Made by a program: the position numbers and the translations under genes. From Anabaena subtropica FACHB-260 (lineage in GTDB: Bacteria > Cyanobacteriota > Cyanobacteriia > Cyanobacteriales > Nostocaceae): a stretch of 64,000 nucleotides of DNA. The notes under the pieces were generated by a model. That model saw nothing but the letters and a program-made list of their open reading frames with translations. It searched no databases and was not told where the DNA came from. Shown here piece after piece: positions 17,259 to 28,753 of this stretch (the stretch's first letter is position 1; each line of letters starts with the position of its first letter). The stretch lies in contig NZ_JACJRF010000013.1 of the NCBI RefSeq assembly GCF_014697105.1, forward strand, positions 1 to 64,000. Reading direction: 5' to 3'.

Positions 17259-19235
17259 CTAATTATTTGTTTGTTGCGTCAGCTTGGTAAGTACATCATT
17301 GGAACGTTCGACAAAGGATTTCATTCCTTCTGCGTCGAAACCTTTCTGAGACATCAGCGCCAAATCATACACGTGTTGGCAAATTAAGTTTACCAAGGGA
17401 TTTGTAGTTGATTCTCCATCACCTTGAATGATTGTACCTTGGTTGAGATTTACCAAGTTTTGAATCAAGGGATGGGCTGTATTCACTAGTAAAATGTGGT
17501 CTTCCGGAAAATCTGCATTTTGCTGCTGCATCATGGCGGTCATTTCCCTCATGCGGCGCAGAAATTCTGGTAAGAGAACGATCGCCGGTGGTGTACCTTG
17601 AGGATCATCAGACTTGAGTGCTTCTGTGCGGATGTTGACTTTGGGTTTATTGAGGGATTTCTCAAATAACTCTTTAATGATCTCACTCTTGGTTTTATTT
17701 GTGGTGGGGTCAACAATTTCCCCCGCTTTGTCTTGTTCAAGCAGGGTATTATCGAGGTCAGAGTCTACCCGTGTAAATTTGACATCCTGATATTCCCGTT
17801 CGAGGAAGTTGATAAAATGGGTATCGATGAAGGAATCGAGGAATAAAACTTCTAAGCCTTGGTTTTTGTGCAGTTCTATATAAGTGGCTTGGGTTGCTTC
17901 ATCGGTGCTGTAAAATACGCGGTTTTCGTGGCGTTCTTTGTTGCGTTCTAAGTATTCTTTCAGTGTTGTGTATGGCAAGCCTGGTGTGGAAGAGTCGGGG
18001 GAAGGGGTGACATCTTGCCAAACATCTCCTTCTTGGGACTGTACCTCAACGGCTGGTGTTTCTGCTGGTTGTTCCCATTTAACGGTACTGCGGAAAATAA
18101 TGATGTCTTCGACTTGTTTTTTAAATTTTTCGTCGTTGAGAACACCAAATTTGACAAAGGTGCTTAAATCTTTCCATGCACTGATGTATTGTTCGCGGTC
18201 GTCGCGGTACAGTTCTTTGAGTCTGTCGCCGACTTTTTTCGCTATATAATCGCCGATTTTGCGGACGGTGCGATCGCCTTGCAAGGCACTACGTGATACG
18301 TTAAGAGGAATATCGGTACTATCGATTACACCCCGCATGGGTACGAGAAACTGGGGGATAATTTCTTCGCAGTTATCACTAACAAAAACTTGGTTACAAA
18401 ATAATTTGATTTGTCCTTTAGTGACATCCACATCAGGACGCATTTTGGGGAAATACAGAATCCCGTTAATAATAAAGGGATAGTCAGTATTTAAATGTAC
18501 CCATAACAGGGGTTCTTCTTGGAAAGGATAGAGATAGCGGTAAAATTCTAAATAATCTTCTTTTGTTAGGTTGCTGGGAGACTCCCGCCAAGGTGCTTTT
18601 TGTCTGTTTAAGACTTCACCATCCAGTTTGATGGGTACTGGCATGAAGTCGCAATAAGTCTTGACAAGATTTTTTACACGCGCTGATTCTAAATATTCTT
18701 CTTCGTCTGGTAACAGAGTCAGGGTGATGGTAGTCCCGATGGTGGTACGGGATGATTCTTCTAGGGTAAATTCTGGGGAACCGTCACAACTCCAGTGTAC
18801 TGCTTGCGCTCCTTCTTGATAGGAGAGAGTATCAATTTCTACCTTTTGCGCCACCATGAAGGAGGAATAGAAACCCAGTCCAAAGTGACCGATGATTGGC
18901 TGGTCTGATTTTCCTTGATATTTGTGAATAAACTCTTCAGCGCTAGAAAAAGCGACTTGGTTGATGTATTTTTTGACTTCTTCTGCTGTCATCCCGATAC
19001 CGTTATCGGTGATGGACAGGGTTTTCTTATCTTTGTCGATGGCGAGTTGAATTTCTGGTTCATCAACTACTCCCGCATATTCTCCCGCACGGGATACCAT
19101 TTTCAGCTTTTGGATGGCATCTACAGCGTTAGATACTAGTTCCCGCAGGAAAATTTGATGGTCTGAGTAGAGGGATTTCTTGATAATTGGGAAAATATTC
19201 TCAGTATGAATACTGATGGTGCCTTGCTCTAGCAT
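17259..19235 (-). CDS. htpG: Molecular chaperone HtpG (Hsp90)
   Basis: This cytosolic ATP-dependent Hsp90 chaperone has 658 residues when started at the internal ATG at 19235 (MLEQGTISIHTENIFP), which matches the usual family N-terminus. The frame is open to an earlier ATG at 19274, which would add 13 residues. GHKL ATPase motifs are visible: ELVSNAVDAI, DNGIGMT and GHFGLGFYSSFMVA. The middle and C-terminal domains are complete. It lies 226 bp downstream of clpB on the same strand, giving a heat-shock chaperone pair. No CIRCE element was found upstream. Confidence 0.95.
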   Translation of the reverse strand: MLEQGTISIHTENIFPIIKKSLYSDHQIFLRELVSNAVDAIQKLKMVSRAGEYAGVVDEPEIQLAIDKDKKTLSITDNGIGMTAEEVKKYINQVAFSSAEEFIHKYQGKSDQPIIGHFGLGFYSSFMVAQKVEIDTLSYQEGAQAVHWSCDGSPEFTLEESSRTTIGTTITLTLLPDEEEYLESARVKNLVKTYCDFMPVPIKLDGEVLNRQKAPWRESPSNLTKEDYLEFYRYLYPFQEEPLLWVHLNTDYPFIINGILYFPKMRPDVDVTKGQIKLFCNQVFVSDNCEEIIPQFLVPMRGVIDSTDIPLNVSRSALQGDRTVRKIGDYIAKKVGDRLKELYRDDREQYISAWKDLSTFVKFGVLNDEKFKKQVEDIIIFRSTVKWEQPAETPAVEVQSQEGDVWQDVTPSPDSSTPGLPYTTLKEYLERNKERHENRVFYSTDEATQATYIELHKNQGLEVLFLDSFIDTHFINFLEREYQDVKFTRVDSDLDNTLLEQDKAGEIVDPTTNKTKSEIIKELFEKSLNKPKVNIRTEALKSDDPQGTPPAIVLLPEFLRRMREMTAMMQQQNADFPEDHILLVNTAHPLIQNLVNLNQGTIIQGDGESTTNPLVNLICQHVYDLALMSQKGFDAEGMKSFVERSNDVLTKLTQQTNN

Positions 19236-19499
19236 GATTTTGATTTTAGTATCTGAAACTATTTGTTTAGTCAAGACATCTTAGCTTTTTATGATCATGG
19301 GTAGATGCCCAGGATATAAAAGAGCATGGGACTAATGAAGATTTTCAAGGTATAGTTTAAGCGATCGCTGCTTTTTGCTAGGATTGTTTGCCCCCAAGCG
19401 GTGATTCGGATTTCCCTACATTTAAACGCAGAGGGGCGCGGAGGTAAGCGCGGAGGGGCGCAAAGAGACGTACTATCAAACCCGTCTCTGTCAAATTGG

Positions 19500-22142
19500 C
19501 TAGGTTGTGATTTGTGTTACTGAAACTTTTACTGGTGCTTTGTTAGTGAAACTTAAACCATTTTCATCTTGGTCTATGTAAATGGTGTCACCGGAGATAA
19601 AGGTATTTTCTAAGATTTTGGTAGCGAGGGGGTTTTCGATTTCTCGCTGAATGGCTCGTTTTAGGGGGCGTGCGCCGTAAACGGGGTCATAGCCTTTTTC
19701 TACGAGGAAATCACAGGCGGCTGGGGAGATTTCAAAGGAGATTTTTTGATCTCTGAGGAGACTTTCCACTCGTTTTAGTTGAATGCGGATGATGTGGCTC
19801 ATCTCAGAACGGCTGAGGGCGTGGAAAAGAATTGTATCATCAACGCGGTTGAGAAATTCGGGGCGGAAGTGCGATCGCAAGGCATCCATGACCCGATTCC
19901 GCATGGTCTCGTACTGGGTATCATCACCGGAAACGTCTAATATATGTTCGCTACCGATGTTACTAGTCATGACAATGACGGTGTTACGGAAATCTACTGT
20001 TCTGCCTTGGGAATCAGTAATTCTCCCATCATCTAATACTTGCAATAAAATATTGAACACATCGGGGTGTGCTTTTTCGACTTCATCTAATAACACTACA
20101 GAATAAGGATGGCGGCGGACTGCTTCGGAAAGTTGTCCTCCTTCTTCGTAGCCTACATAACCAGGAGGCGCGCCAACTAAGCGGGAGACTGAGTGTTTCT
20201 CCATGTACTCGGACATATCCAAACGCACCAAAGCATCATCAGCATCAAAGAGGAACTGGGCTAAAGCACGAGCGAGTTCAGTTTTACCTACACCAGTTGG
20301 CCCCATGAATAAGAATGAACCGATGGGGCGGTTGGGGTCTTTCATTCCCGCACGGGCGCGACGAATGGCGGCGGATACTGCTTCTACTGCTTCCTGTTGT
20401 CCTATCACCCGTTGATGTAAATGGCTTTCGAGTTGTAGGAGTTTTTGCCGTTCTGATTCCAACAGCCGATTTACGGGGATACCTGTCCACTTGGCGACGA
20501 TTTCGGCGATGTCGGCTTCGGTGACTTGTTCCCGCAACAGGGTAGAACCTTGGCTTTGTAATTCTAATAGTTTTGCTTCTTTCGCTTCGCGATCGCGCTG
20601 TACTCCTTCCAGTTTGCCATATTTCAATTGAGCCGCTTTATTCAAATCATAGGCGCGTTCTGCTTGCTCAATTTGCACTCTTAGAGCGTCTTCTTCTTTC
20701 TTTAACAAACTAATAGCTTCTAATACCTGCTTTTCACCTTGCCATTGATTGTTTAAATCCTGCTGTTTCTCAGTTAAATTGGTGATTTCTAACTCAATTC
20801 GCTGCAAACGCTCCTTGGTTGGCGCCGCTACTTTCTCTTCTCCCGCCAAGGACAGCTTTTCCATTTCTAGCTGCATCAAGCGGCGGTCAATGGCTTCCAA
20901 GTCTGCTGGTTTGGAAGTAATCTCCATTTTTAATTGGGCTGCGGCTTCATCGACTAAATCAATGGCTTTATCTGGTAGGAAGCGGTCAGCAATGTAACGG
21001 GCTGATAAAGTTGCTGCGGCTACTAGTGCGGAGTCAGAAATTTTCACATTGTGATGGACTTCGTAGCGTTCCTTTAACCCGCGCAGAATAGAGATTGTAT
21101 TTTCTACACTTGGCTGGTCTACGTACACTTGTTGAAAACGCCGTTCTAGGGCTGCGTCTTTTTCGATAAATTTACGAAACTCATCTAAGGTAGTTGCCCC
21201 AATGCAACGCAGTTCTCCCCGCGCCAGCATGGGTTTGAGTAAATTGCCTGCATCCATTGCCCCTTGTTGGTTGGAACCAGTGCCGACGACGGTATGCAGT
21301 TCATCAATAAATAAAACAATGTTACCGTTAGATTCCGTAACTTCCCGGAGGACTGCTTTTAATCGGTCTTCAAATTCACCCCGATATTTTGCCCCAGCAA
21401 TCAAGCTACCGATATCTAGAGAGATTAATTGACGGTTTTTCAGAGATTCGGGGACATCTCCATTAACTATACGCTGTGCCAAAGCTTCAGCGATCGCTGT
21501 CTTACCTACCCCAGGTTCACCAATCAAGACGGGGTTATTCTTGCTACGACGAGACAACACCTGAATTACCCGGCGAATTTCGTCATCTCGTCCAATTACT
21601 GGGTCTAACTTGCCTGATTTTGCCTGTTCTGTCAAATCTCTACCAAATTTCTGTAAGGCTTCATAGCGAGATTCTGGGTTTTGGTCTGTCACTTTTTGGC
21701 TACCACGAACGGCTTTGATACTAGCTTCTAATTTGGCACTGTCTACACTAAAACCTTTGAGGATTTTCCGACCGACACGTTCATCATCCACCAAAGCTAA
21801 GAGGATATGTTCTACAGAAATGTAGCCATCTTTCATCCTCTCTCGAATTTCTTCGGTGCGATCGAGCATAGTATCTAAACTACGACCAAGGTAAAGCTGT
21901 TCACTCTTACCTACTTTCGGTTGACGTTGGGTAAAGGCTTCTAATTGCTGTTGTAAGCGAATTGGGTCAATTTCTGCACGAGCTAAAATCCGAATAGCTA
22001 AACTGGTAGGGTCGTCTATCAGGGCAAGAATTAAATGTTCAACGTCTAGTTGTTGTTGTTGATATGCACGGACTATATCTTGGGATTTGACAATTGCTTC
22101 CCAGGCTTTATCTGTAAATTTATTAGGATCTGTAGGCTGCAT
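19500..22142 (-). CDS. clpB: ATP-dependent disaggregase ClpB
   Basis: ClpB is a hexameric AAA+ disaggregase that works with DnaK. At 880 residues it has the full architecture: a double Clp N-domain (about 1-145), AAA-1 with Walker A GEPGVGKT, a long coiled-coil middle domain (about 410-530), and AAA-2 with GPTGVGKTE and Walker [12 protein letters not shown]. The middle domain separates it from ClpC, and no ClpP-binding IGF loop is evident. Cyanobacteria often have two clpB genes, and which paralogue this is cannot be told here. It precedes htpG. Confidence 0.96.
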   Translation of the reverse strand: MQPTDPNKFTDKAWEAIVKSQDIVRAYQQQQLDVEHLILALIDDPTSLAIRILARAEIDPIRLQQQLEAFTQRQPKVGKSEQLYLGRSLDTMLDRTEEIRERMKDGYISVEHILLALVDDERVGRKILKGFSVDSAKLEASIKAVRGSQKVTDQNPESRYEALQKFGRDLTEQAKSGKLDPVIGRDDEIRRVIQVLSRRSKNNPVLIGEPGVGKTAIAEALAQRIVNGDVPESLKNRQLISLDIGSLIAGAKYRGEFEDRLKAVLREVTESNGNIVLFIDELHTVVGTGSNQQGAMDAGNLLKPMLARGELRCIGATTLDEFRKFIEKDAALERRFQQVYVDQPSVENTISILRGLKERYEVHHNVKISDSALVAAATLSARYIADRFLPDKAIDLVDEAAAQLKMEITSKPADLEAIDRRLMQLEMEKLSLAGEEKVAAPTKERLQRIELEITNLTEKQQDLNNQWQGEKQVLEAISLLKKEEDALRVQIEQAERAYDLNKAAQLKYGKLEGVQRDREAKEAKLLELQSQGSTLLREQVTEADIAEIVAKWTGIPVNRLLESERQKLLQLESHLHQRVIGQQEAVEAVSAAIRRARAGMKDPNRPIGSFLFMGPTGVGKTELARALAQFLFDADDALVRLDMSEYMEKHSVSRLVGAPPGYVGYEEGGQLSEAVRRHPYSVVLLDEVEKAHPDVFNILLQVLDDGRITDSQGRTVDFRNTVIVMTSNIGSEHILDVSGDDTQYETMRNRVMDALRSHFRPEFLNRVDDTILFHALSRSEMSHIIRIQLKRVESLLRDQKISFEISPAACDFLVEKGYDPVYGARPLKRAIQREIENPLATKILENTFISGDTIYIDQDENGLSFTNKAPVKVSVTQITT

Positions 22143-22681
22143 CTTTAGGATTTCTGATGTAATAATTCAGACTTGTATTTTGGGTATAAAAATTGAGTAA
22201 AAAAGACAACTAGATTAAATGCTAGGTTGTTAGATTATGAATACATCAACATACCGCTTGGCATAAATTAGCAACTTTTTAAACACAGAGGAAGACGGAG
22301 TCAGAGCAGGGAGGGGTGGAGAGCATTTCCTTAGTTAATTCGCTAGGGATTAATGAAATGTTGTACTTAAGTTATGGTTTGACTTAGTATCTATTTCTTA
22401 ATTTAAAACGAAAACACCGTCATGAGGCTACTTTGCCCGATGGTGTTCGGGAAAATATTTAATTTGGTAGACACAGAGGTAAGGGGATTAGGGAGATGTA
22501 GCTTTAGTTTCCCGCAGAGTAAGAGTAAGGGGAGGTAGGCTTACAAGTGTAGGTTTTTAGTAAAATCAGGACTCATGCAATAAGACTCTGTGCATAAGGA
22601 GAGTTTACAGCTTGTAAGAGTTTTGAACCTTCACATCCCTAAACCTCTACATCCCCACACCCCAAAACTAAAAACCCGTCC
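22143..22681. other. Spacer between gloA and clpB
   Basis: These 539 bp hold no gene I can support. They contain degenerate short repeats, including CGATGGTGTTCGGG near 22438. That motif resembles the sequence into which the MITE at 23240 inserted (ATGGTGTTCC). The clpB promoter should lie at 22150-22300, but no heat-shock operator was recognised. Confidence 0.4.
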
Positions 22682-23119
22682 CTAAACTTGTTTCACCAGT
22701 TGTTCTGATGATTCTGGTTTTACAGTTGATCCTTGAGTACCTAGTTGGATTAGCTCAACTTTGTATCCATCTGGATCTTCCACGAAAGCTATTACTGTCG
22801 AGCCATGCTTCATTGGCCCTGGTTCTCTTACTACTTTACCGCCTTGATTTTTAATTGACTCACAGGTGGTGTAGATATCATCTACACCAAGGGCAATATG
22901 ACCGTAAGCGTTGCCTAGTTCGTACTTGTCCACTCCCCAATTGTAGGTTAGTTCTATAACTGTGTTGTCGCTTTCGTCGCCGTAGCCGATAAAAGCTAGG
23001 GTAAATTCTCCTCCTGGATAATCTTTTCTCCGCAGTAACTTCATTCCCAGGACATCACAGTAGAATTTTAGAGACTCTTCCAGGTTTCCCACTCGTAGCA
23101 TTGTATGTAGTAAGCGCAT
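22682..23119 (-). CDS. gloA: Lactoylglutathione lyase (glyoxalase I)
   Basis: Glyoxalase I isomerises the methylglyoxal-glutathione hemithioacetal to S-lactoylglutathione. The 145-residue protein has the family start [12 protein letters not shown] with metal ligand His5. Further likely ligands are Glu in [11 protein letters not shown], His in [10 protein letters not shown] and Glu in GYKVELIQ. This is the short, dimeric bacterial form. It is a single gene; the eno gene lies divergently upstream, with a MITE in between. Confidence 0.93.
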   Translation of the reverse strand: MRLLHTMLRVGNLEESLKFYCDVLGMKLLRRKDYPGGEFTLAFIGYGDESDNTVIELTYNWGVDKYELGNAYGHIALGVDDIYTTCESIKNQGGKVVREPGPMKHGSTVIAFVEDPDGYKVELIQLGTQGSTVKPESSEQLVKQV

Positions 23120-23239
23120 AGTGACCTCAAAATATTGATTTCTGCCAACATTGTACAGAGGGATTAGAGGTTCGGGAGTGGATACGAATTAATCCACTTT
23201 TTAATAAACTTAGTAACCGTTTTCGCCAGATGGTGTTCC

Positions 23240-23385
23240 CAATACGGTTCGGATAAGCAGGGGGTGCAGGGGAGGCAGGGGAGGGAAGAGAGTTATTATT
23301 AAGCAATTTCTCTTCCCCTGCTTCTATTCTCCCCCTGCACCCCCTGCTCGCCTCAACAGATAACTCTGTTAACCGAACCGTATTG
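23240..23385 (-). mobile_element. 146-bp MITE (family A), copy 1
   Basis: The element starts CAATACGGTTCGG and ends with its exact reverse complement CCGAACCGTATTG, a 13-bp perfect terminal inverted repeat. It is flanked by the 10-bp direct repeat ATGGTGTTCC (23230-23239 and 23386-23395), the expected target-site duplication. The interior is almost palindromic, with GCAGGGGGTGCAGGGG on one arm and CCCCTGCACCCCCTGC on the other. It encodes nothing. It is identical to the copy at 60209-60354, in reverse orientation. Confidence 0.88.
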
Positions 23386-23520
23386 ATGGTGTTCCGCCTA
23401 GCGTAGCTAATCGCTGTCAAAGTAAGTTTCATTAGTATTCTCAATTTAAATGTGATTAATTTTACCTATATTAAGTAATTATCCCCAAGAGGATCAACAC
23501 TAAAAAATAACTCATGACGA

Positions 23521-23563
23521 ATAACTCTTGACTAATGACTAATAACTATTGACTATTGACTTT
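23521..23563. repeat. TTGACTA heptad array upstream of eno
   Basis: The core TTGACTAATGACTAATAACT followed by ATTGACTATTGACT shows tandem 7-bp units of the ATTGACT family. It lies about 110 bp before the eno start. Confidence 0.75.
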
Positions 23564-23626
23564 GGAAATCTTCATTTAATCTCAGCCGATAGGTCGCCTC
23601 AGCGCCTATGCTAACGATTGGGTTGA

Positions 23627-24964
<1,338 letters not shown>

Positions 24965-25002
24965 GGGATAGGGGATAGGGGACAGGAATTTCCTGTAACC
25001 TA

Positions 25003-26061
25003 TTATGGATAAAACCCCAATTTAGGCAAGCCCAATGTCTCATCCCACCCCATCATAATGTTGAGACACTGAATTGCTTGACCCGCTTGACCTTTGATTA
25101 AGTTGTCAATTGCTGACATGACAATCACTCGGCCAGTACGCGGGTCAACTGCTACACCGAGATAACAAAGATTGCTGCCAGTTGCCCATTTGGTTTGGGG
25201 ATAAATTCCACTTTCACAGACTTTTACCCAAGGGGAATTACGGTAAAAAGCTGTATAAATAGTGGTTAAGTCATCCCCGACTAAACCAGGATCGCGGAGG
25301 GTGGCGTAAACAGTAGCCAAAGTCCCCCGCACTATAGGGACGAGGTGTGGCGTAAATTGGACTGTGACTTCATGACCTGCCAAATCACTACAAATTTGCT
25401 CGATTTCCGGGGTACTGCGGTGACGAACAACACTATAGGGAGCTAAAGAATTATCTGCTTCTGCTAATAATAAGTAACTTTTGGCTTCTCGCCCCCCACC
25501 AGATGCGCCGGATTTAGCATCAACAATAGCGGTTTCCGGTACGATTAACCCTTGTTTTAACAATGGGGATAATGCTAAGAGGCTGGCTGTAGGGTAACAA
25601 CCAGGACAGCCAACTAATTGGGCTTCGGAGATGCGATCGCGGTAAAGTTCAGGTAATCCATAGACTGCGGCGGCGGCTGTGGTGCGATCGCTTCTTTCCT
25701 GACCATACCAAGTGGTATAAGTTGTCAAGTCACGGAATCGATAATCTGCACTCAAATCTAGTACTTTACAGCCTTTTTCCAACAAAATTGGCACAATTTG
25801 GCAAGCTAGTCCATTTGCCTGCGAGAGAAATACCACTTCACAGCGACGCGCGATAACTTCTGGGTCTACTTCCTCAATTGGTAATTTCACTGCATGAGCT
25901 AAGTGGGGGTAGAGAGATGTAAAAGGTTTACCTATACTACTCTCACCACCTAAATAAACTAGTTCGATTTCTGGATGATCCATCAGTAATCGGACTAATT
26001 GCACTCCACCATAACTTGACGCGCCAACAATCCCAACGGGTACGCGTCTAAAATTGCCCAT
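25003..26061 (-). CDS. argC: N-acetyl-gamma-glutamyl-phosphate reductase
   Basis: ArgC reduces N-acetyl-glutamyl phosphate with NADPH in arginine synthesis. The 352-residue protein starts with the Rossmann motif [18 protein letters not shown]. It has the catalytic Cys in GCPGCYPTA and the His-containing [15 protein letters not shown]. The length fits type 1 ArgC. It is transcribed alone on the minus strand; the gap to ribBA is 315 bp and divergent. Confidence 0.96.
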   Translation of the reverse strand: MGNFRRVPVGIVGASSYGGVQLVRLLMDHPEIELVYLGGESSIGKPFTSLYPHLAHAVKLPIEEVDPEVIARRCEVVFLSQANGLACQIVPILLEKGCKVLDLSADYRFRDLTTYTTWYGQERSDRTTAAAAVYGLPELYRDRISEAQLVGCPGCYPTASLLALSPLLKQGLIVPETAIVDAKSGASGGGREAKSYLLLAEADNSLAPYSVVRHRSTPEIEQICSDLAGHEVTVQFTPHLVPIVRGTLATVYATLRDPGLVGDDLTTIYTAFYRNSPWVKVCESGIYPQTKWATGSNLCYLGVAVDPRTGRVIVMSAIDNLIKGQAGQAIQCLNIMMGWDETLGLPKLGFYP

Positions 26062-26376
26062 GTTCTCAAATCCTTATCCACTTTTGGTTAATTTGTGATT
26101 AGCTATCAACTATAGAGCTGATGGTAAGTGCTGAGTCAAAAATCATAGCCTCTAACTTCTGTGTTTAACTTATTCTGGTGTAGGTAGTTTATGACGGTCA
26201 TTTAGTATTTCACTCGGAACTCAGCACTGACTTTAGTATTAAACCCCAATTCTAGCGGGAGAAATTTCTTCTTGTTATCAAAACATTGCTAGTCTATATC
26301 TCTGCCGTATAAACGAGCTACAATTTATAATAAGAAATTGTAAAAAAAATTTACTATCGCTGGCTCAAAATCCTCT
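26062..26376. other. argC-ribBA divergent promoter region
   Basis: This 315-bp AT-rich region should carry promoters for argC (leftward) and ribBA (rightward). No FMN riboswitch was recognised and no clear operator was seen. Near 26320 the run ACAATTTATAATAAGAAATTG is an imperfect AT palindrome. Confidence 0.4.
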
Positions 26377-28152
26377 GTGTCACAACCTAAAAATACACAG
26401 CAGTCCTCCACTATTCCCCTAAATGGGGAGAATCCTGGCACGGGTGTTATTTCTCAAATAGAAGAAACCACTCACAACTTTGCCTCTCCAACTGAAAAGT
26501 TTATGTTTGATTCCATTGATGCTGCCTTATCAGACCTGAAAGCAGGTCGTGCCATTGTAGTGGTAGATGACGAAAATCGAGAAAATGAAGGCGATTTGAT
26601 TTGTGCGGCCCAATTTGCCACACCTGACATGATCAATTTTATGGCAGTGGAAGCGAGAGGGTTGATTTGTCTGGCGATGAGTGGCGATCGCCTCGATGAA
26701 CTCGATCTACCGTTAATGGTGACAAATATTACTGACACCAACCAAACTGCTTTTACTGTCAGTGTTGATGCTGGCCCCCACTTAGGCGTATCTACGGGCA
26801 TTTCTGCCGAAGACCGGGCAAAAACAATTCAGGTGACACTTAACCCAGCTACCAAACCTACGGATTTGCGTCGTCCTGGTCATATTTTTCCCTTGCGAGC
26901 CAAAGCTGGTGGAGTCCTCAAACGTGCTGGACATACAGAGGCGGCTGTTGATTTATCTCGATTGGCTGGGTTGTATCCGGCTGGGGTAATTTGCGAAATT
27001 CAAAACCCCGATGGTTCAATGGCGCGTTTACAGCAGTTAATGGATTATGCCAAACATCACAATCTGAAAATCATCAGTATTGCTGATTTAATTAGTTATC
27101 GTCTCCAACACGATCGCTTAGTATATCGAGAAGTTGTCACCAAACTACCAAGCCAGTTCGGTCAGTTTGACATCTACGCCTATCGCCACACTCTTGATAA
27201 TACAGAACACGTAGCGATTGTCAAGGGCGATCCTGCGAATTTTCAAGATGAAGCTGTGATGGTGCGGATGCACTCAGAATGTTTAACTGGCGATGCTTTG
27301 GGTTCCCTGCGTTGCGATTGTCGGATGCAGCTTGTAGCCGCCTTGAAAATGATCGAATCTGCTGGACAAGGAGTGGTTGTTTATCTCAGACAAGAAGGAC
27401 GGGGGATTGGGTTAATTAACAAACTCAAAGCCTATTCCTTACAAGATATGGGATTGGATACGGTGGAAGCAAACGAGCGTTTGGGTTTCCCTGCCGACTT
27501 GCGTGACTATGGTATGGGCGCACAAATGCTCATGGACTTGGGTGTGAAAAAGATTCGCCTAATTACCAATAATCCCCGAAAAATTGCTGGTGTGAAGGGT
27601 TATGGAATGGAAGTAGTCGATCGCGTGCCATTGTTAATTGAAGCCAACGACTACAATTCTTATTATTTGGCAACTAAAGCGAAAAAGCTAGGTCATCTGT
27701 TGTTGCAGACTTACCTCGTAACTGTAGCTATCCATTGGCAAGATGACCCGCAATTGGTGACAAAACGCTATGAACGCTTAGAAAAACTACGTCACTTAGC
27801 TAAGAGTCATGATTTATTGTTGCAGGAAGAAGCGCGTCCATTAGCGATCGCTCTTTTCGATAATCCATCTTTGACAGTACACTTAGGGTTTGACCAAGCA
27901 AAAGTCGCTAGTTGTGATTGGTACAACCAAAGTGGTCATCCTTACGTACAAGCAATTTTACCAATTTTGGATAATTTAGCAGGTTTGCCTTATGTCCAAA
28001 AAGTGGAATTTCTAATTTCTTCTGGTAACGACCCCCTCAGTAATTTGCAAGTCCAACTAGATCGTCAGGCGATTTCATCCGATAAATTGCCTTCATCGGT
28101 TAGTAGTGATCTGGAAACACAGAAAATTTACAGTTTTAGTAAATTTAATTAA
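26377..28152 (+). CDS. ribBA: Bifunctional DHBP synthase / GTP cyclohydrolase II
   Basis: RibBA supplies both riboflavin precursors: 3,4-dihydroxy-2-butanone 4-phosphate and the pyrimidine from GTP. The 591-residue frame has RibB (about 45-240, with VVDDENRENEGDL) and RibA (about 245-450). RibA has the zinc Cys cluster in HSECLTGDALGSLRCDC and the signature RQEGRGIGLINKLKAY. About 130 extra C-terminal residues follow with no domain I recognise. The start is uncertain: GTG at 26377 has no obvious ribosome binding site, and ATG at 26503 would still keep the whole RibB domain. A strong hairpin follows the stop codon. Confidence 0.93.
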   Translation: MSQPKNTQQSSTIPLNGENPGTGVISQIEETTHNFASPTEKFMFDSIDAALSDLKAGRAIVVVDDENRENEGDLICAAQFATPDMINFMAVEARGLICLAMSGDRLDELDLPLMVTNITDTNQTAFTVSVDAGPHLGVSTGISAEDRAKTIQVTLNPATKPTDLRRPGHIFPLRAKAGGVLKRAGHTEAAVDLSRLAGLYPAGVICEIQNPDGSMARLQQLMDYAKHHNLKIISIADLISYRLQHDRLVYREVVTKLPSQFGQFDIYAYRHTLDNTEHVAIVKGDPANFQDEAVMVRMHSECLTGDALGSLRCDCRMQLVAALKMIESAGQGVVVYLRQEGRGIGLINKLKAYSLQDMGLDTVEANERLGFPADLRDYGMGAQMLMDLGVKKIRLITNNPRKIAGVKGYGMEVVDRVPLLIEANDYNSYYLATKAKKLGHLLLQTYLVTVAIHWQDDPQLVTKRYERLEKLRHLAKSHDLLLQEEARPLAIALFDNPSLTVHLGFDQAKVASCDWYNQSGHPYVQAILPILDNLAGLPYVQKVEFLISSGNDPLSNLQVQLDRQAISSDKLPSSVSSDLETQKIYSFSKFN

Positions 28153-28209
28153 AAGCGGCGGTAAAACCCAACAAAAATGTGGGTGGTGAAGAAAGCCACC
28201 CCGCCGCTT
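28153..28209. terminator. Branched hairpin between ribBA and ABA4-like gene
   Basis: The outer stem AAGCGGCGG (28153-28161) / CCGCCGCTT (28201-28209) is perfect. Inside it, CCCA...TGGG (28167-28183) and GTGG...CCAC (28183-28199) can each form a small stem, so the RNA could fold as a three-way junction. It begins at the ribBA stop codon and faces the convergent ABA4-like gene. A two-way terminator is the simplest reading. Confidence 0.5.
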
Positions 28210-28245
28210 ACTTCTGTAATAGATTACTGACTACTGATAACTGTT

Positions 28246-28716
28246 TTAAGAAACAGTCTGTTGTGGTGATTTAGCTACATCATGACGTTCGAAGTTTGGA
28301 GAAATTGCTTTAGTAATCCAGTAAGTAAAGATGTGAGATAAAACTCCCAAAGGACCAGCAAATAAACACAGTATTAGCGAATGAATTGTCCAAATTCCGG
28401 TTTTCTGTCCTTCCCCGTATATCCACCTACCGACAAATAAATCCATTACGAGGAAATGAATCCAACCAGTTGCAGCAGCTGTTTCATCGGCGAAAAAATG
28501 AGCGATATCTGCTAACTGGGGATTAGATAAAGCTTGGGCATTTTCTGGGGTAATGCTGGTGACAAACAGATATAAATATGCTCCAGCCAAAGGCAAAAAG
28601 GGTATGTATGATTCCATTACTCGCCGTGTTACTTGCCAATTGGGAAGAAGAATCATTAATGCCCAAAAAGGCAAGACAAAAATATTGGCAATGTTGAATA
28701 GTTGAGTGATGTCCAT
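28246..28716 (-). CDS. ABA4-like (DUF4281) membrane protein
   Basis: This 156-residue protein of the ABA4-like family has about four hydrophobic helices (around 9-26, 39-56, 84-100 and 109-132). In plants ABA4 is needed for neoxanthin formation; the cyanobacterial relatives have no proven reaction. Family-like segments are FVLPFWALMILLPNW, WIHFLVMDLFVGRWIYG and FAGPLGVLSHIFTYW. It lies 37 bp downstream of the CobW-like gene on the same strand, so cotranscription is likely, though a functional link is not obvious. Confidence 0.82.
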   Translation of the reverse strand: MDITQLFNIANIFVLPFWALMILLPNWQVTRRVMESYIPFLPLAGAYLYLFVTSITPENAQALSNPQLADIAHFFADETAAATGWIHFLVMDLFVGRWIYGEGQKTGIWTIHSLILCLFAGPLGVLSHIFTYWITKAISPNFERHDVAKSPQQTVS

Positions 28717-28753
28717 AAAAAAGCTAGGGAGTGGGGAAAAAAGGAAGTATAAA

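Noticed and set aside
19236-19500. CIRCE or other heat-shock operator before htpG or clpB
   Set aside because: No TTAGCACTC-type inverted repeat was found on either strand in these spacers.
23127-23444. 105-codon minus-strand frame before gloA
   Set aside because: Most of it is the 146-bp MITE; no domain, and its translation is low in complexity.
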